A program made the translations under genes and the position numbers. A stretch of 64,000 nt of DNA, taken from Vreelandella jeotgali Hwa (GTDB lineage: Bacteria; Pseudomonadota; Gammaproteobacteria; Pseudomonadales; Halomonadaceae). This document shows, one piece after another, positions 18,637-25,977 of this stretch. Where the stretch lies: assembly GCF_000334215.1 (NCBI RefSeq), contig NZ_AMQY01000023.1, positions 310,001 through 374,000 of the forward strand, given 5' to 3'. The first letter of the stretch is position 1. Each line of letters starts with the position of its first letter. The notes under the pieces are model-generated. The model was given only the letters and a program-made list of their open reading frames with translations, searched no databases and was not told the origin of the DNA.

Positions 18637-19071
18637 ATGTATCAGTCCATTTTGGTGCCCGTTGACGGTTCGGATCAGTCCCGCGCCGCGCTTGAAGTTG
18701 CTGCCAAGCTGGTAGCGAGCGAAGCCGGCAACCTGTACGTGCTGAACGCTCAGGAAGCACCGCCTGCCGAGGATGGCATTGGCAAGGTCGCCGGGATGCC
18801 CGCACTCAACGCCGATGAGCTCGTACAAAAGCAAGGGCAGGAGGTTATCGAGCAGGCGTGCCGGCAGGTCAAGCTCGACAGCGAGCAGGTGGAACCCATT
18901 GTGCGTGCCGGCAAGCCGGCGCATGTCATCCTCTCGGAAGCCAAGCGCCTGGGCGTTGACGCCGTGGTGATGGGCAGCCGTGGTAACAGCAACATCAAGA
19001 GCCTGGTGGTCGGCAGCGTTTCCTATCGCGTGATGCACGTTGCGTCCTGCGCGGTGATGGTAGTCGGGTGA
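18637..19071 (+). CDS. Universal stress protein (UspA family)
   Basis: 144-aa cytoplasmic Usp. It starts YQSILVPVDGSDQSRAALE and carries the ATP-binding signature G-x2-G-x9-G-S in MGSRGNSNIKSLVVGSVS near the C-terminus, so an ATP-binding Usp is likely. GGAGG is six bases before the ATG. It is monocistronic, with its own terminator hairpin at 19115. Confidence 0.94.
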   Translation: MYQSILVPVDGSDQSRAALEVAAKLVASEAGNLYVLNAQEAPPAEDGIGKVAGMPALNADELVQKQGQEVIEQACRQVKLDSEQVEPIVRAGKPAHVILSEAKRLGVDAVVMGSRGNSNIKSLVVGSVSYRVMHVASCAVMVVG

Positions 19072-19114
19072 AGCGCTGTCGGCGCGGGACGCTTCCCGGC
19101 ATTGCCGATAGCAT

Positions 19115-19145
19115 TCAGGGGCGGTGACGCCCCTGATCATGCGTT
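19115..19145 (+). terminator. Terminator hairpin after the Usp gene
   Basis: TCAGGGGCG and CGCCCCTGA pair perfectly around a GTGA tetraloop. A T-rich stretch begins ten bases later. Confidence 0.7.
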
Positions 19146-19340
19146 TTTATCTTTCTGTTTTAGAACCCGTTTTTATACGCCCCTCTTCTCCCTTTGCTAA
19201 CTCCCCGTTTCTATACCCGTTCCTATCTCCCCGTTCCTGCCTATCCCCCTTGCCTATTACGCTATTTCTCTCATGCGCCTTTTTCTCATGGACTCTGTCC
19301 CGCACGCTTCCTGTGAAACCGCCCTTTCAGTGCGCAATAA
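19146..19340 (+). other. Pyrimidine-rich, G-poor spacer
   Basis: About 120 bp are almost purely C and T on the plus strand, with repeated CCCCGTT / CCCGTTCC / CTATCCC words. No gene is seen. Such C-rich, G-poor tracts can serve as Rho loading sites on the transcript. The tract at 23870-23970 is similar. Confidence 0.45.
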
Positions 19341-19673
19341 CTATTCTGGCTGATCAACAGGGTCTCGCTGATCAACAGGGCCGTGATTGATCCGCGACAG
19401 GGGTTCGTTGACGGTAAAAATCCGTGCTTCGATGCCGGCCACGCCCATGTCGTTCAAACGCGCGCGGTGTTTTGCCAGATAGGCCTCGGCACTGGCGATA
19501 TCGTCGAACAGGTAGACGCCACCCGCTTCATATCGCTCGGGCGACTCGGTCCACAGCTTCCAGCGCAGGCCGGGCTCGTCATTGATGCTGGCGGCGAGGT
19601 CGGCCATCGCCTCGCTCATGGCGTCGCCAAAGGGGCCATTGAAGGGGAAATGAATTTGCAGTATGGCAGGCAT
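19341..19673 (-). CDS. YdhR family putative monooxygenase
   Basis: 110-aa dimeric alpha/beta-barrel-type protein related to E. coli YdhR, whose in vivo substrate is unknown. Family features: [13 protein letters not shown] at the N-terminus, [21 protein letters not shown] in the core, and [16 protein letters not shown] lies eight bases before the ATG. The C-terminal tail [12 protein letters not shown] comes from a 14-nt repeat (GCTGATCAACAGGG at 19349-19362 and 19367-19380) and is probably a recent in-frame duplication beyond the family core. Confidence 0.85.
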   Translation of the reverse strand: MPAILQIHFPFNGPFGDAMSEAMADLAASINDEPGLRWKLWTESPERYEAGGVYLFDDIASAEAYLAKHRARLNDMGVAGIEARIFTVNEPLSRINHGPVDQRDPVDQPE

Positions 19674-19689
19674 GGGCAGCTCCAGTGAG

Positions 19690-20166
19690 TCACAGTCGTT
19701 TTACCGTCGGCTGTTTGCGTTGGCGGGTATCGTCGGCCTTGCGGTTTGCGTGGCCGGCACCGACGGGAAACAGGGCATCGTACGCCCAGTTGAAGACGAA
19801 GGCGTAGACCACATAAAACATCGAAAACGAAATATCCATGCGGAAGGCCTCCACCACGCCAACGCCGAGATACCAGGCGATAAAGGGCAGCAAGACAATC
19901 AGCAGGCCGGCTTCAAAAACAATGGCGTGAAAGACCCGAATCGCCAGGGTTTTGCGCACATCGCCCCGCAGGCGCTGCATGGCGTGGTCAAACCCCAGGT
20001 TGTAGAGGTAATTCCAGCCGGTAGCCAGGGTCGCGCCCACCACAGCGACCATGCCGATCGCATCCACGGGCTGGTCGAACAGCCAGGCGCCCATCGGCGT
20101 CACCAGCAAAAGGCCGATGATTTCAAACGAGAGCGCGTGGCGAATACGATCCTTGACGGTGCGCAT
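19690..20166 (-). CDS. PACE family (AceI-type) efflux transporter
   Basis: 158-aa inner-membrane protein made of two tandem bacterial transmembrane-pair (BTP) domains, each with an R..H...FE signature: [14 protein letters not shown] near residue 7 and [13 protein letters not shown] near residue 78. The first Glu is the coupling residue in AceI. Four TM helices are visible, with a polar C-terminal tail. The family exports biguanides and short-chain diamines. The start at 20166 follows AAGGAGG. It lies 16 bp upstream of the YdhR gene, so the two are probably co-transcribed. Confidence 0.9.
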   Translation of the reverse strand: MRTVKDRIRHALSFEIIGLLLVTPMGAWLFDQPVDAIGMVAVVGATLATGWNYLYNLGFDHAMQRLRGDVRKTLAIRVFHAIVFEAGLLIVLLPFIAWYLGVGVVEAFRMDISFSMFYVVYAFVFNWAYDALFPVGAGHANRKADDTRQRKQPTVKRL

Positions 20167-20276
20167 TATGGGGTCCTCCTTATTGGGGGCCTCCTGGTGA
20201 GGCCCTCCACGTTGGCGCCCCATTCTGCCCGGATTGGCGCGTTCTGTCACAAGGCACGGCGCGAGTGTCCGGCAGT

Positions 20277-20615
20277 TCAGTCGGCGTCCGTCTGCTCCCT
20301 GATGCGGTAGCGTTCAAGGCCATCGGGCAGGGTTGCACCCGGCGATATCTCCAGCTCCAGCTTGCGCAGGTGCAGCGAGGCCGGGGCGTATTTGGCTTCA
20401 ACGTCATTGCCGTGAGCATCCTGCCCCCGGGCCTCGTAACAGCCGTCATCGACCTTGATACGGCGCACATCCCAGCCGCTGGCCTCAAGCGCCTGGCGCA
20501 AGGTGTCTCGTGGCTGCCAGTCGGCGACCGGGTCGTGGCAGTCATCGTCAGCGTGGCCGACAACCGCGGTCAGCGTGGCCGCCAGGGCGGCAGCGAATAT
20601 CAGGGGTGTTTTCAT
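20277..20615 (-). CDS. Periplasmic PepSY-domain protein
   Basis: 112-aa exported protein: signal peptide of about 22 residues (AVVGHA-DD), then WQPRDTLRQALEASGWDVRRIKVDDGCYE, nearly the same as the PepSY protein at 15103 but without its acidic tail. Two Cys residues sit at matching positions. GGGAG is nine bases before the ATG. It is divergent from the second two-component system and probably under its control; it is a paralogue that belongs to the duplicated PepSY/cytochrome theme. Confidence 0.82.
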   Translation of the reverse strand: MKTPLIFAAALAATLTAVVGHADDDCHDPVADWQPRDTLRQALEASGWDVRRIKVDDGCYEARGQDAHGNDVEAKYAPASLHLRKLELEISPGATLPDGLERYRIREQTDAD

Positions 20616-20737
20616 GGTCGTTATCTCCCGGGTGATAATGGCAATAGCGGTGTTGATAACCGATCATACTGGCGACTTAACCTGACTGTCAGCTGAACGA
20701 CAGCGGCGAGACAACGGCATTGGCAGCCTTCAGCTTA

Positions 20738-20763
20738 TCGTCAGCCTGTGTCGTTAGCCTGTG
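20738..20763. repeat. 13-bp tandem repeat in promoter region
   Basis: TCGTCAGCCTGTG followed directly by TCGTTAGCCTGTG (12 of 13 identical), between the PepSY gene and the response-regulator gene. It may be an operator of that regulator; no protein is identified. Confidence 0.45.
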
Positions 20764-20832
20764 GCGCGGAAAGCCTGTTTTTTGGATCAGCTCAAGGCCC
20801 CGGATCAGCAAAGGGCAAAAGGGAGAAAAACG

Positions 20833-21492
20833 ATGCGTGTGTTGCTGGTGGAGGATGCCGCGCTACTCGGCGAGGCGGTGCGCGATCAGATCAGCGAAGA
20901 TGGCCATGCGGTCGACTGGGTGCAGTGCCTTGATCATGCGACGGCGGCGCTGGCCACCACGGCTTACGACCTGATACTGCTGGATTTGATACTGCCCGAC
21001 GGCCAGGGGCTGGATCTGCTCAAGCGCCGGCGCCGGGGCGGCGACAGCACGCCGGTGATCATCCTGACGGCGCGGGATCAGCTATCCGACCGTATCGACG
21101 GTTTGAACGCCGGGGCGGACGATTACCTGGTCAAGCCCTTTGATCTGTCGGAGCTTTCCGCGCGGGTAGCGGCCGTGGCGCGACGCTATGCGGGCAATCC
21201 GAACCCGCTGATCCAACTGGGCGAGCTGGACATTGACCTGGCCAACCATTCGCTGACGCGTGCCGGGCAGAACGTGGCGCTGACCGCCCGGGAGTGGGCC
21301 TTGCTGGAAGCGCTTCTGCAGCGCCCCCACGCCCTGCTGTCGCGGTCGCAGCTGGAAGACCGGCTCTATGCCTTCGGCGCCGAAATCGAGAGCAACACCA
21401 TCGAAGTGCATGTCAGCCGCCTGCGCAAAAAGCTCGGGCGCCACGTTATCGAGACCGTACGCGGCATGGGCTATCGGCTGGGGCAGGCCTGA
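20833..21492 (+). CDS. OmpR-family response regulator
   Basis: 219-aa regulator. Receiver: MRVLLVEDAALLGEAV, phospho-acceptor Asp51 in LILLDLILPDGQGL, and the conserved Lys in ADDYLVKPFDL. Winged helix: TAREWALLEALLQRPHALLSR and ESNTIEVHVSRLRKKL, ending GMGYRLG. The ATG at 20833 gives the family N-terminus. Its stop shares one base with the start of the kinase gene. It is the same subfamily as the regulator at 12749 (QseB/PmrA-like) but without CTTAAG boxes upstream. Confidence 0.94.
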   Translation: MRVLLVEDAALLGEAVRDQISEDGHAVDWVQCLDHATAALATTAYDLILLDLILPDGQGLDLLKRRRRGGDSTPVIILTARDQLSDRIDGLNAGADDYLVKPFDLSELSARVAAVARRYAGNPNPLIQLGELDIDLANHSLTRAGQNVALTAREWALLEALLQRPHALLSRSQLEDRLYAFGAEIESNTIEVHVSRLRKKLGRHVIETVRGMGYRLGQA

Positions 21493-22832
21493 TGCGCACG
21501 CCCAGCCTGCAACGTCGTCTGGGCCTGGGCCTGACGCTGGGCGTCACCCTGCTATGGCTGGTGGCGACCGCCGTGACCACGCTGATTGTGGAACGCACCC
21601 TCGATAAAACCCTGGACAGCGCCCTGGAAGAAACCGCCCAGCGCATCCTCTCGCTGGCGGTGGTCGAGATCATCAACCGCGAGGATAGCGACCTGCTACA
21701 GCAGGTGGCGTCGTTCAGCGCCCACGAGGAATACATTACCTACCTGGTGCGCGGAATGGACGGCGAGCCGCTGCTGGTGTCCCACGATATCGACCTGTCG
21801 GTCTTCCCCGAAACGCCCCAAACCGGGCTGCGCAGTACCGCCACCCATCGGATTTACGGCATTTCGGCGGTCAGCGATACGTTTTTCATCGAGGTGGCCG
21901 AGCCCCTGTCGTCACGGCGCCAGGCCAAGTGGCAGACCATCGGCCTACTGCTGTTGCCGCTGGCGGGGCTGATTCCGCTGATGCTGGCGGGCATCTGGTG
22001 GCTGGTGCGCTACAGCCTGCGCGGCGTTCGAGCGTACCGCGACGCCCTGGAATCCCGCGGGGCGGGCGATCTGTCGCAGGTTGCGGGGCAGGATCTGCCC
22101 GCCGAGCTGCTGCCGGTGGCCAACGCCGTGGATCACCTTCTGGAGCGCTTGCGCCGCACGCTCGAGGCCGAGCGCAGCTTTACCGCCAACAGCGCCCACG
22201 AGCTGCGTACGCCGCTGGCCTCAACGCTGGCTCAGCTACAGCGCCTGCGCCGCGAGGCGCCCGACGGCCCGGTGCAGGAACGAGCCCGGCATATCGAGGC
22301 CTCTCTGCACGACCTGTCGCGGCTGTCACAAAAGCTCATGCAGCTGGCCAGGGCCGATAGCGGCCGCTTTCTCAGCGGCACCCCTCAGGATGTCGTGCCG
22401 CTGGTGGCTCATCTGGTGGACGATTTTCAGCGCACCTCGGCGTCGCCCGTGGAGCTCTCGCTGCCCGACGACGGGCCGGTGATGGCCGCCATCGAGGCGG
22501 ACGCGCTGGCGATTCTGCTGCGCAACCTGATCGAAAACGCGCTCACCCACGGCCAGCCGGACTCCCCTGTTGAGGTGTCGCTGAACGCTACCGGCAGGCT
22601 GCGCGTGGTTAACGCCGGGCCGGTGGTGCCGGGCGCCGAGCTGGCGCGGCTAACAGAGCGTTTTCAACGCGGCGGAAGCCCTGCCGGCGGGTCCGGCCTG
22701 GGGCTTGCCATTGTCCGGGCGATTGCCGAGGGCGCGGGAGCCGAGCTGACGCTGATGTCGCCGGCAGCGGACCGCTCCGATGGCTTTGAGGCGCGTCTGC
22801 AGCTGGCGATGCCCGCGTTCAGCCTCCCGTAA
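21492..22832 (+). CDS. Sensor histidine kinase with altered G1 box
   Basis: 446-aa membrane kinase. TM1 is at about residues 10-32 and TM2 at 150-170, with a periplasmic loop of about 115 residues between them. The H-box SAHELRTPLAS has His236, the N-box is LRNLIENALTHG, and the G2 box is GGSGLGLAIV. The G1 box reads VVNAGPVVPGAEL where D-x-G-P-G-I is usual, so the conserved Asp is Asn. This may weaken ATP binding or be tolerated. It pairs with the upstream regulator and is followed by PepSY and cytochrome b561 genes. Confidence 0.92.
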   Translation: MRTPSLQRRLGLGLTLGVTLLWLVATAVTTLIVERTLDKTLDSALEETAQRILSLAVVEIINREDSDLLQQVASFSAHEEYITYLVRGMDGEPLLVSHDIDLSVFPETPQTGLRSTATHRIYGISAVSDTFFIEVAEPLSSRRQAKWQTIGLLLLPLAGLIPLMLAGIWWLVRYSLRGVRAYRDALESRGAGDLSQVAGQDLPAELLPVANAVDHLLERLRRTLEAERSFTANSAHELRTPLASTLAQLQRLRREAPDGPVQERARHIEASLHDLSRLSQKLMQLARADSGRFLSGTPQDVVPLVAHLVDDFQRTSASPVELSLPDDGPVMAAIEADALAILLRNLIENALTHGQPDSPVEVSLNATGRLRVVNAGPVVPGAELARLTERFQRGGSPAGGSGLGLAIVRAIAEGAGAELTLMSPAADRSDGFEARLQLAMPAFSLP

Positions 22833-22972
22833 GGTCGGGATGTTGTGATGGTGACCATGCCGAAACGGCATACAGGATCCTCTACCGGGATCACCACACA
22901 AACGCTGCCAAAAAACGCGCCAAACAGGCCATCAAACCCGGCCTGCGCGAACGGCCCTCGAAGGAGATTCCC

Positions 22973-23248
22973 ATGAAAATCGATGCCATCATCGCGGCTG
23001 CCCTGTTGACCACCGCTGCCGGCGCTGCCGTTGCCGGCCCGCAGTGCACCGAGGCGCCGTCATCGGACTGGATGGACCAGGACGCCTTTCAGCAGGACCT
23101 GAAGGATCAGGGCTACAGCATCGACAAATTCAAGGTCACCGACGGCCAGTGCTTCGAGATCTACGGCGAGGACAAGGATGGCGTCAAGGTCGAGATCTAC
23201 TTCAACCCGGTCAGCGGCGATGCCGTGAAGGCCTACCGCAATGAGTAA
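22973..23248 (+). CDS. Small periplasmic PepSY-domain protein
   Basis: 91-aa exported protein: signal peptide to about residue 21 (AAVAG), then SSDWMDQDAFQQDLKDQGYSIDKFKVTDGQCFEIYGEDKDG, a single PepSY unit with two Cys residues as in its two paralogues. GGAG lies six bases before the ATG. Its end overlaps the cytochrome b561 gene by eight bases, so the two are translationally coupled and the products probably work together. Confidence 0.87.
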   Translation: MKIDAIIAAALLTTAAGAAVAGPQCTEAPSSDWMDQDAFQQDLKDQGYSIDKFKVTDGQCFEIYGEDKDGVKVEIYFNPVSGDAVKAYRNE

Positions 23249-23792
23249 AGCGCAACAGCCAAACGCCTCCGCCGATGGCAGCCAGGTCAAGGTCTGGGAC
23301 CCGGCGGTGCGCCTCTTTCACTGGGGGCTGGTGGCGGCGTTTGCCGCCGCCTGGTTCACTGCGGATGACTATCGCAGCATCCATGAGTGGGTCGGCTATG
23401 TCGCGCTGGGGCTGGTGGCCTTTCGCCTGGTTTGGGGGCTGATCGGCAGCCGCCATGCACGCTTCGGCGATTTTGTCCCCGGCCCCGGGGAGCTGACGAG
23501 CTACCTGCGGCGCACCCTGAAACACCGGCAGCCGCGCTACCTGGGCCACAACCCTGCCGCTGCCGTGATGATTCTGTTTCTGCTGCTGGCGGTTATCACC
23601 ATTGGCGCCAGCGGCTGGCTAATGACCACCGACTGGGGCTGGGGCAGCGAAAGCCTCGAAGACTTCCACGAAACGGTGGTGAACATCACCCTGGTGGCGA
23701 TTGCGCTGCATGTCGCGGGCGCGATTGTGGAAAGCCGCCACCACCGGGAAAACCTCGTCCGCTCGATGGTGACCGGCTACAAACGCCGCTGA
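23241..23792 (+). CDS. Cytochrome b561 / Ni-Fe hydrogenase-type b cytochrome
   Basis: 183-aa four-helix membrane cytochrome b. It opens VWDPAVRLFHWGLV, the typical first haem-ligand helix, followed by HEWVGYVALGLVAFRLVWGLIG, a third helix AAVMILFLLLAVITIGASGWLM, and DFHETVVNITLVAIALHVAGAI with two further His residues. This branch often transfers electrons between quinones and soluble or membrane redox partners. It overlaps the PepSY gene upstream, and a hairpin follows at 23829. Confidence 0.9.
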   Translation: MSKAQQPNASADGSQVKVWDPAVRLFHWGLVAAFAAAWFTADDYRSIHEWVGYVALGLVAFRLVWGLIGSRHARFGDFVPGPGELTSYLRRTLKHRQPRYLGHNPAAAVMILFLLLAVITIGASGWLMTTDWGWGSESLEDFHETVVNITLVAIALHVAGAIVESRHHRENLVRSMVTGYKRR

Positions 23793-24086
23793 GATGCGCC
23801 GGTAGCGATTACCGATCGCAAGGCGTAAGGCTGCCTGGCTGTTTCGGGCAGCCTCCGGCGCGCTCATCATTTCTCAAGTTCGCTTTCTCACGCTTGCTTT
23901 CTTCTCGTCTGCCTTTCCCCACCCGCTTTTCCCCACCCGCTTTTCCTCGCCGGCCTTTCCTCACAGGCTTTGCCGCGCCGCCTGCGCTAATCCTGATTTA
24001 TCCGTTTCCGGTGTCCGCGACCCGCCGGTTTGAAAATAATGTTGCGACTGACTCTCATTTATAGGTATGATCATTTCGTAATCACT
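23793..24086 (+). other. Hairpin plus pyrimidine-rich spacer before ftrA
   Basis: A 7-8 bp hairpin (GGCTGCC...GGGCAGCC at about 23829-23853) is followed by a strongly pyrimidine-rich stretch at 23870-23970. The stretch contains a tandem TTTCCCCACCCGCT repeat. No gene is supported. It is likely a termination region, possibly Rho-dependent. Confidence 0.45.
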
Positions 24087-24103
24087 ATGATAACCGTTAT
24101 CAT
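24087..24103. promoter_or_regulatory. Fur-box-like palindrome before ftrABCD
   Basis: ATGATAACCGTTATCAT is a perfect inverted repeat except for the central base and resembles the Fur consensus GATAATGATTATC. It ends 11 bases before the ftrA start codon, so binding would block transcription or initiation under iron sufficiency. Confidence 0.75.
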
Positions 24104-24114
24104 GAGGAGTCCGG

Positions 24115-24630
24115 ATGAAACGTCTTGCACTTGTCGCACTGCCGCTGACCGCGTTTGCCACCCAAGCGCTGGCGCTTGAATATCCCATCGGTGAGCCGAA
24201 GCTGGAACATGGCATGGAGATCGCTGCGGTCTACCTGCAGCCGGTAACCATGAAACCGGCCGGCGAGCTGCAGGCGGACCAGGCCGACATACACCTGGAA
24301 GCGGATATCCACGCGCTGGAGGATAACCCCAACGGCTTTGCGCCGGGCGCCTGGGTGCCTTATCTGGACGTCGACTACGAGCTGACCAAGAAAGGCAGCG
24401 ATAGCGTTATTGACGGCAGCTTTATGGCGATGATGGCCAACGACGGCACCCACTACGGCGCCAACGTCAAGCTGGATGGCCCGGGTGAGTATCACTTGAC
24501 CTACACCATCCAGGCGCCGCAGCTGCAGCGCCATATCGACAAGGAAACCGGCGTCGCCGAATGGTATGACACCTTTGAAGTGGACTACGACTTCGTTTAC
24601 GCCGGCACCGGCAAGAAAGGCGGCTACTAA
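24115..24630 (+). CDS. ftrA: Periplasmic ferrous-iron binding protein FtrA (P19 family)
   Basis: 171-aa periplasmic protein of the P19/Tp34 iron-transport family. It has a signal peptide of about 20 residues (TQALA-LE) and then a domain with metal-ligand candidates EHGMEIAAVYLQPVTM and DQADIHLEADIHALE, followed by FAPGAWVPYLDVDYEL. FtrA binds iron and copper and feeds the FtrB-FtrC-FtrD uptake system known from Bordetella and Brucella. It is the first gene of the operon, behind a Fur-like box, with GAGGAG before the ATG. Confidence 0.92.
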   Translation: MKRLALVALPLTAFATQALALEYPIGEPKLEHGMEIAAVYLQPVTMKPAGELQADQADIHLEADIHALEDNPNGFAPGAWVPYLDVDYELTKKGSDSVIDGSFMAMMANDGTHYGANVKLDGPGEYHLTYTIQAPQLQRHIDKETGVAEWYDTFEVDYDFVYAGTGKKGGY

Positions 24631-24729
24631 AGCCTGACCCGACGGCAAAGCCGCTGATTCTCGCCTTATCACCCTTTTGACTCGGCGTGGCCGATGCGCG
24701 CCGAGTCTACCGCACCCGGGCACAGACGC

Positions 24730-25086
24730 ATGAAAACACCGACTCTCGCCCCCACTGGATTGCAGGCCGCACTATGCGGCCTGGCGCTGCTGGTGTTCGC
24801 CGCCGTGGCTCAGGCCGGCAGCTTGCCGGCCTACGACCTGGACCTGCACAACGGCGAGCTCAAGCCCGACGAGCTGCATGTCGAGGCCGGCGAGCGCTTC
24901 AAGATCAACCTGCACAATACCGGCAACACACCGGTGGAGTTTGAAAGCCGTTCCCTGCGCAAGGAGAAGGTGATGGGGCCGGGCGTTGACTCCTTTGTGG
25001 TGATTCACCCGCTCAAGCCGGGGGAATATGATTTTTTTGACGAGTTTCATCTGCCGGACGCTCGCGGCCTGGTCATCGCCGAGTGA
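24730..25086 (+). CDS. ftrB: Cupredoxin-domain protein FtrB
   Basis: 118-aa exported cupredoxin. The signal peptide covers about residues 1-33 (AVAQA-GS). The domain LDLHNGELKPDELHVEAGERFKI...NTPVEFESRSLRKEKVMGPG follows, with the KPGEYDFFDEFH loop near the end. In FtrABCD systems this small cupredoxin is thought to oxidise Fe(II) for the Ftr1 permease. The ATG at 24730 gives a normal signal peptide; the upstream ATG at 24694 would add 12 atypical residues. It lies 27 bp before ftrC. Confidence 0.88.
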   Translation: MKTPTLAPTGLQAALCGLALLVFAAVAQAGSLPAYDLDLHNGELKPDELHVEAGERFKINLHNTGNTPVEFESRSLRKEKVMGPGVDSFVVIHPLKPGEYDFFDEFHLPDARGLVIAE

Positions 25087-25113
25087 CCTGACCGCCACCC
25101 ATAGGAGGCACGC

Positions 25114-25977
25114 ATGAACGAACAGGTTCTGTTTATCGTCTGGCGCGAGAGCGTCGAGGCGATTCTGGTCGTGGGGATTGCCTACGCCTGGCTCAAGCAA
25201 TCGCAGGCGCGCATGGGGCTACGTTATCTGTGGCTCGGGGTGCTGGGCGGGCTACTGCTCGCCGGGCTGATGGGCGTGGGCCTGATGAGCGCCGGCAGCT
25301 TTCTGCAGGGCCAGGCGCAAGAGGTCTTTCAGGCCGCGATGGTGTTGATTGCCTGCGTGCTGATTGTGCAGATGGTGGTGTGGATGCGCACGCACGGGCG
25401 CACGCTCAAGGCGGAGATGCACCAGGGGCTGGCAACCTCCATGGCAGAGTCGCGCTATTGGGGCATTGCCCTGCTGGTGGCCATCGCCGTGGCTCGGGAA
25501 GGCTCCGAAACCATGGTATTTCTCTACGGCATGGGCATGGTGCAGCTGCAGGCCGGCGGGATAACCGGCTTTGTGCTCTCCGCGCTGGTCGGCTTCGGGC
25601 TGGCGCTGGTAACCTTCTGGGTGCTGCAGATGGGCACGCGGATCTTTTCCTGGAAGCTGTTTTTCCGCATTACCGAAGTGCTGCTGCTGTTTCTTGCCGC
25701 CTCACTGTTTGTCTCCGGCCTGGAACGGCTGTTGGGGCTGGGCGTGCTGCCCGCCGGCCCGGACCCGCTGTGGGATACCAGCGCCTTGCTGGATGACGGC
25801 AGCGGCATCGGCGGTATTCTGGCAGCCTTTGCCGGCTACCGCGCCTGGCCGCCGTTCACCGTGGTGGCCGGCTACGCGGCGTATTGGCTGGTGGTCGTGG
25901 GCCTGTTGCGCTGGCAGCGCCAGCGTGCCGCGCCGGCTTCCTCCGGCTCGCATCGGGTAAGCGCGGAGCAGGCCTGA
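25114..25977 (+). CDS. ftrC: Iron permease FtrC (FTR1 family)
   Basis: 287-aa inner-membrane permease with seven helices. It carries both iron-translocation motifs of the FTR1/EfeU family, RESVE in the first helix (residues 10-14) and REGSE in helix 4 (about 129). It moves oxidised iron inward, coupled to FtrB oxidation. AGGAGG is five bases before the ATG, and its stop overlaps the ftrD start by one base. The C-terminus is polar. Confidence 0.93.
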   Translation: MNEQVLFIVWRESVEAILVVGIAYAWLKQSQARMGLRYLWLGVLGGLLLAGLMGVGLMSAGSFLQGQAQEVFQAAMVLIACVLIVQMVVWMRTHGRTLKAEMHQGLATSMAESRYWGIALLVAIAVAREGSETMVFLYGMGMVQLQAGGITGFVLSALVGFGLALVTFWVLQMGTRIFSWKLFFRITEVLLLFLAASLFVSGLERLLGLGVLPAGPDPLWDTSALLDDGSGIGGILAAFAGYRAWPPFTVVAGYAAYWLVVVGLLRWQRQRAAPASSGSHRVSAEQA

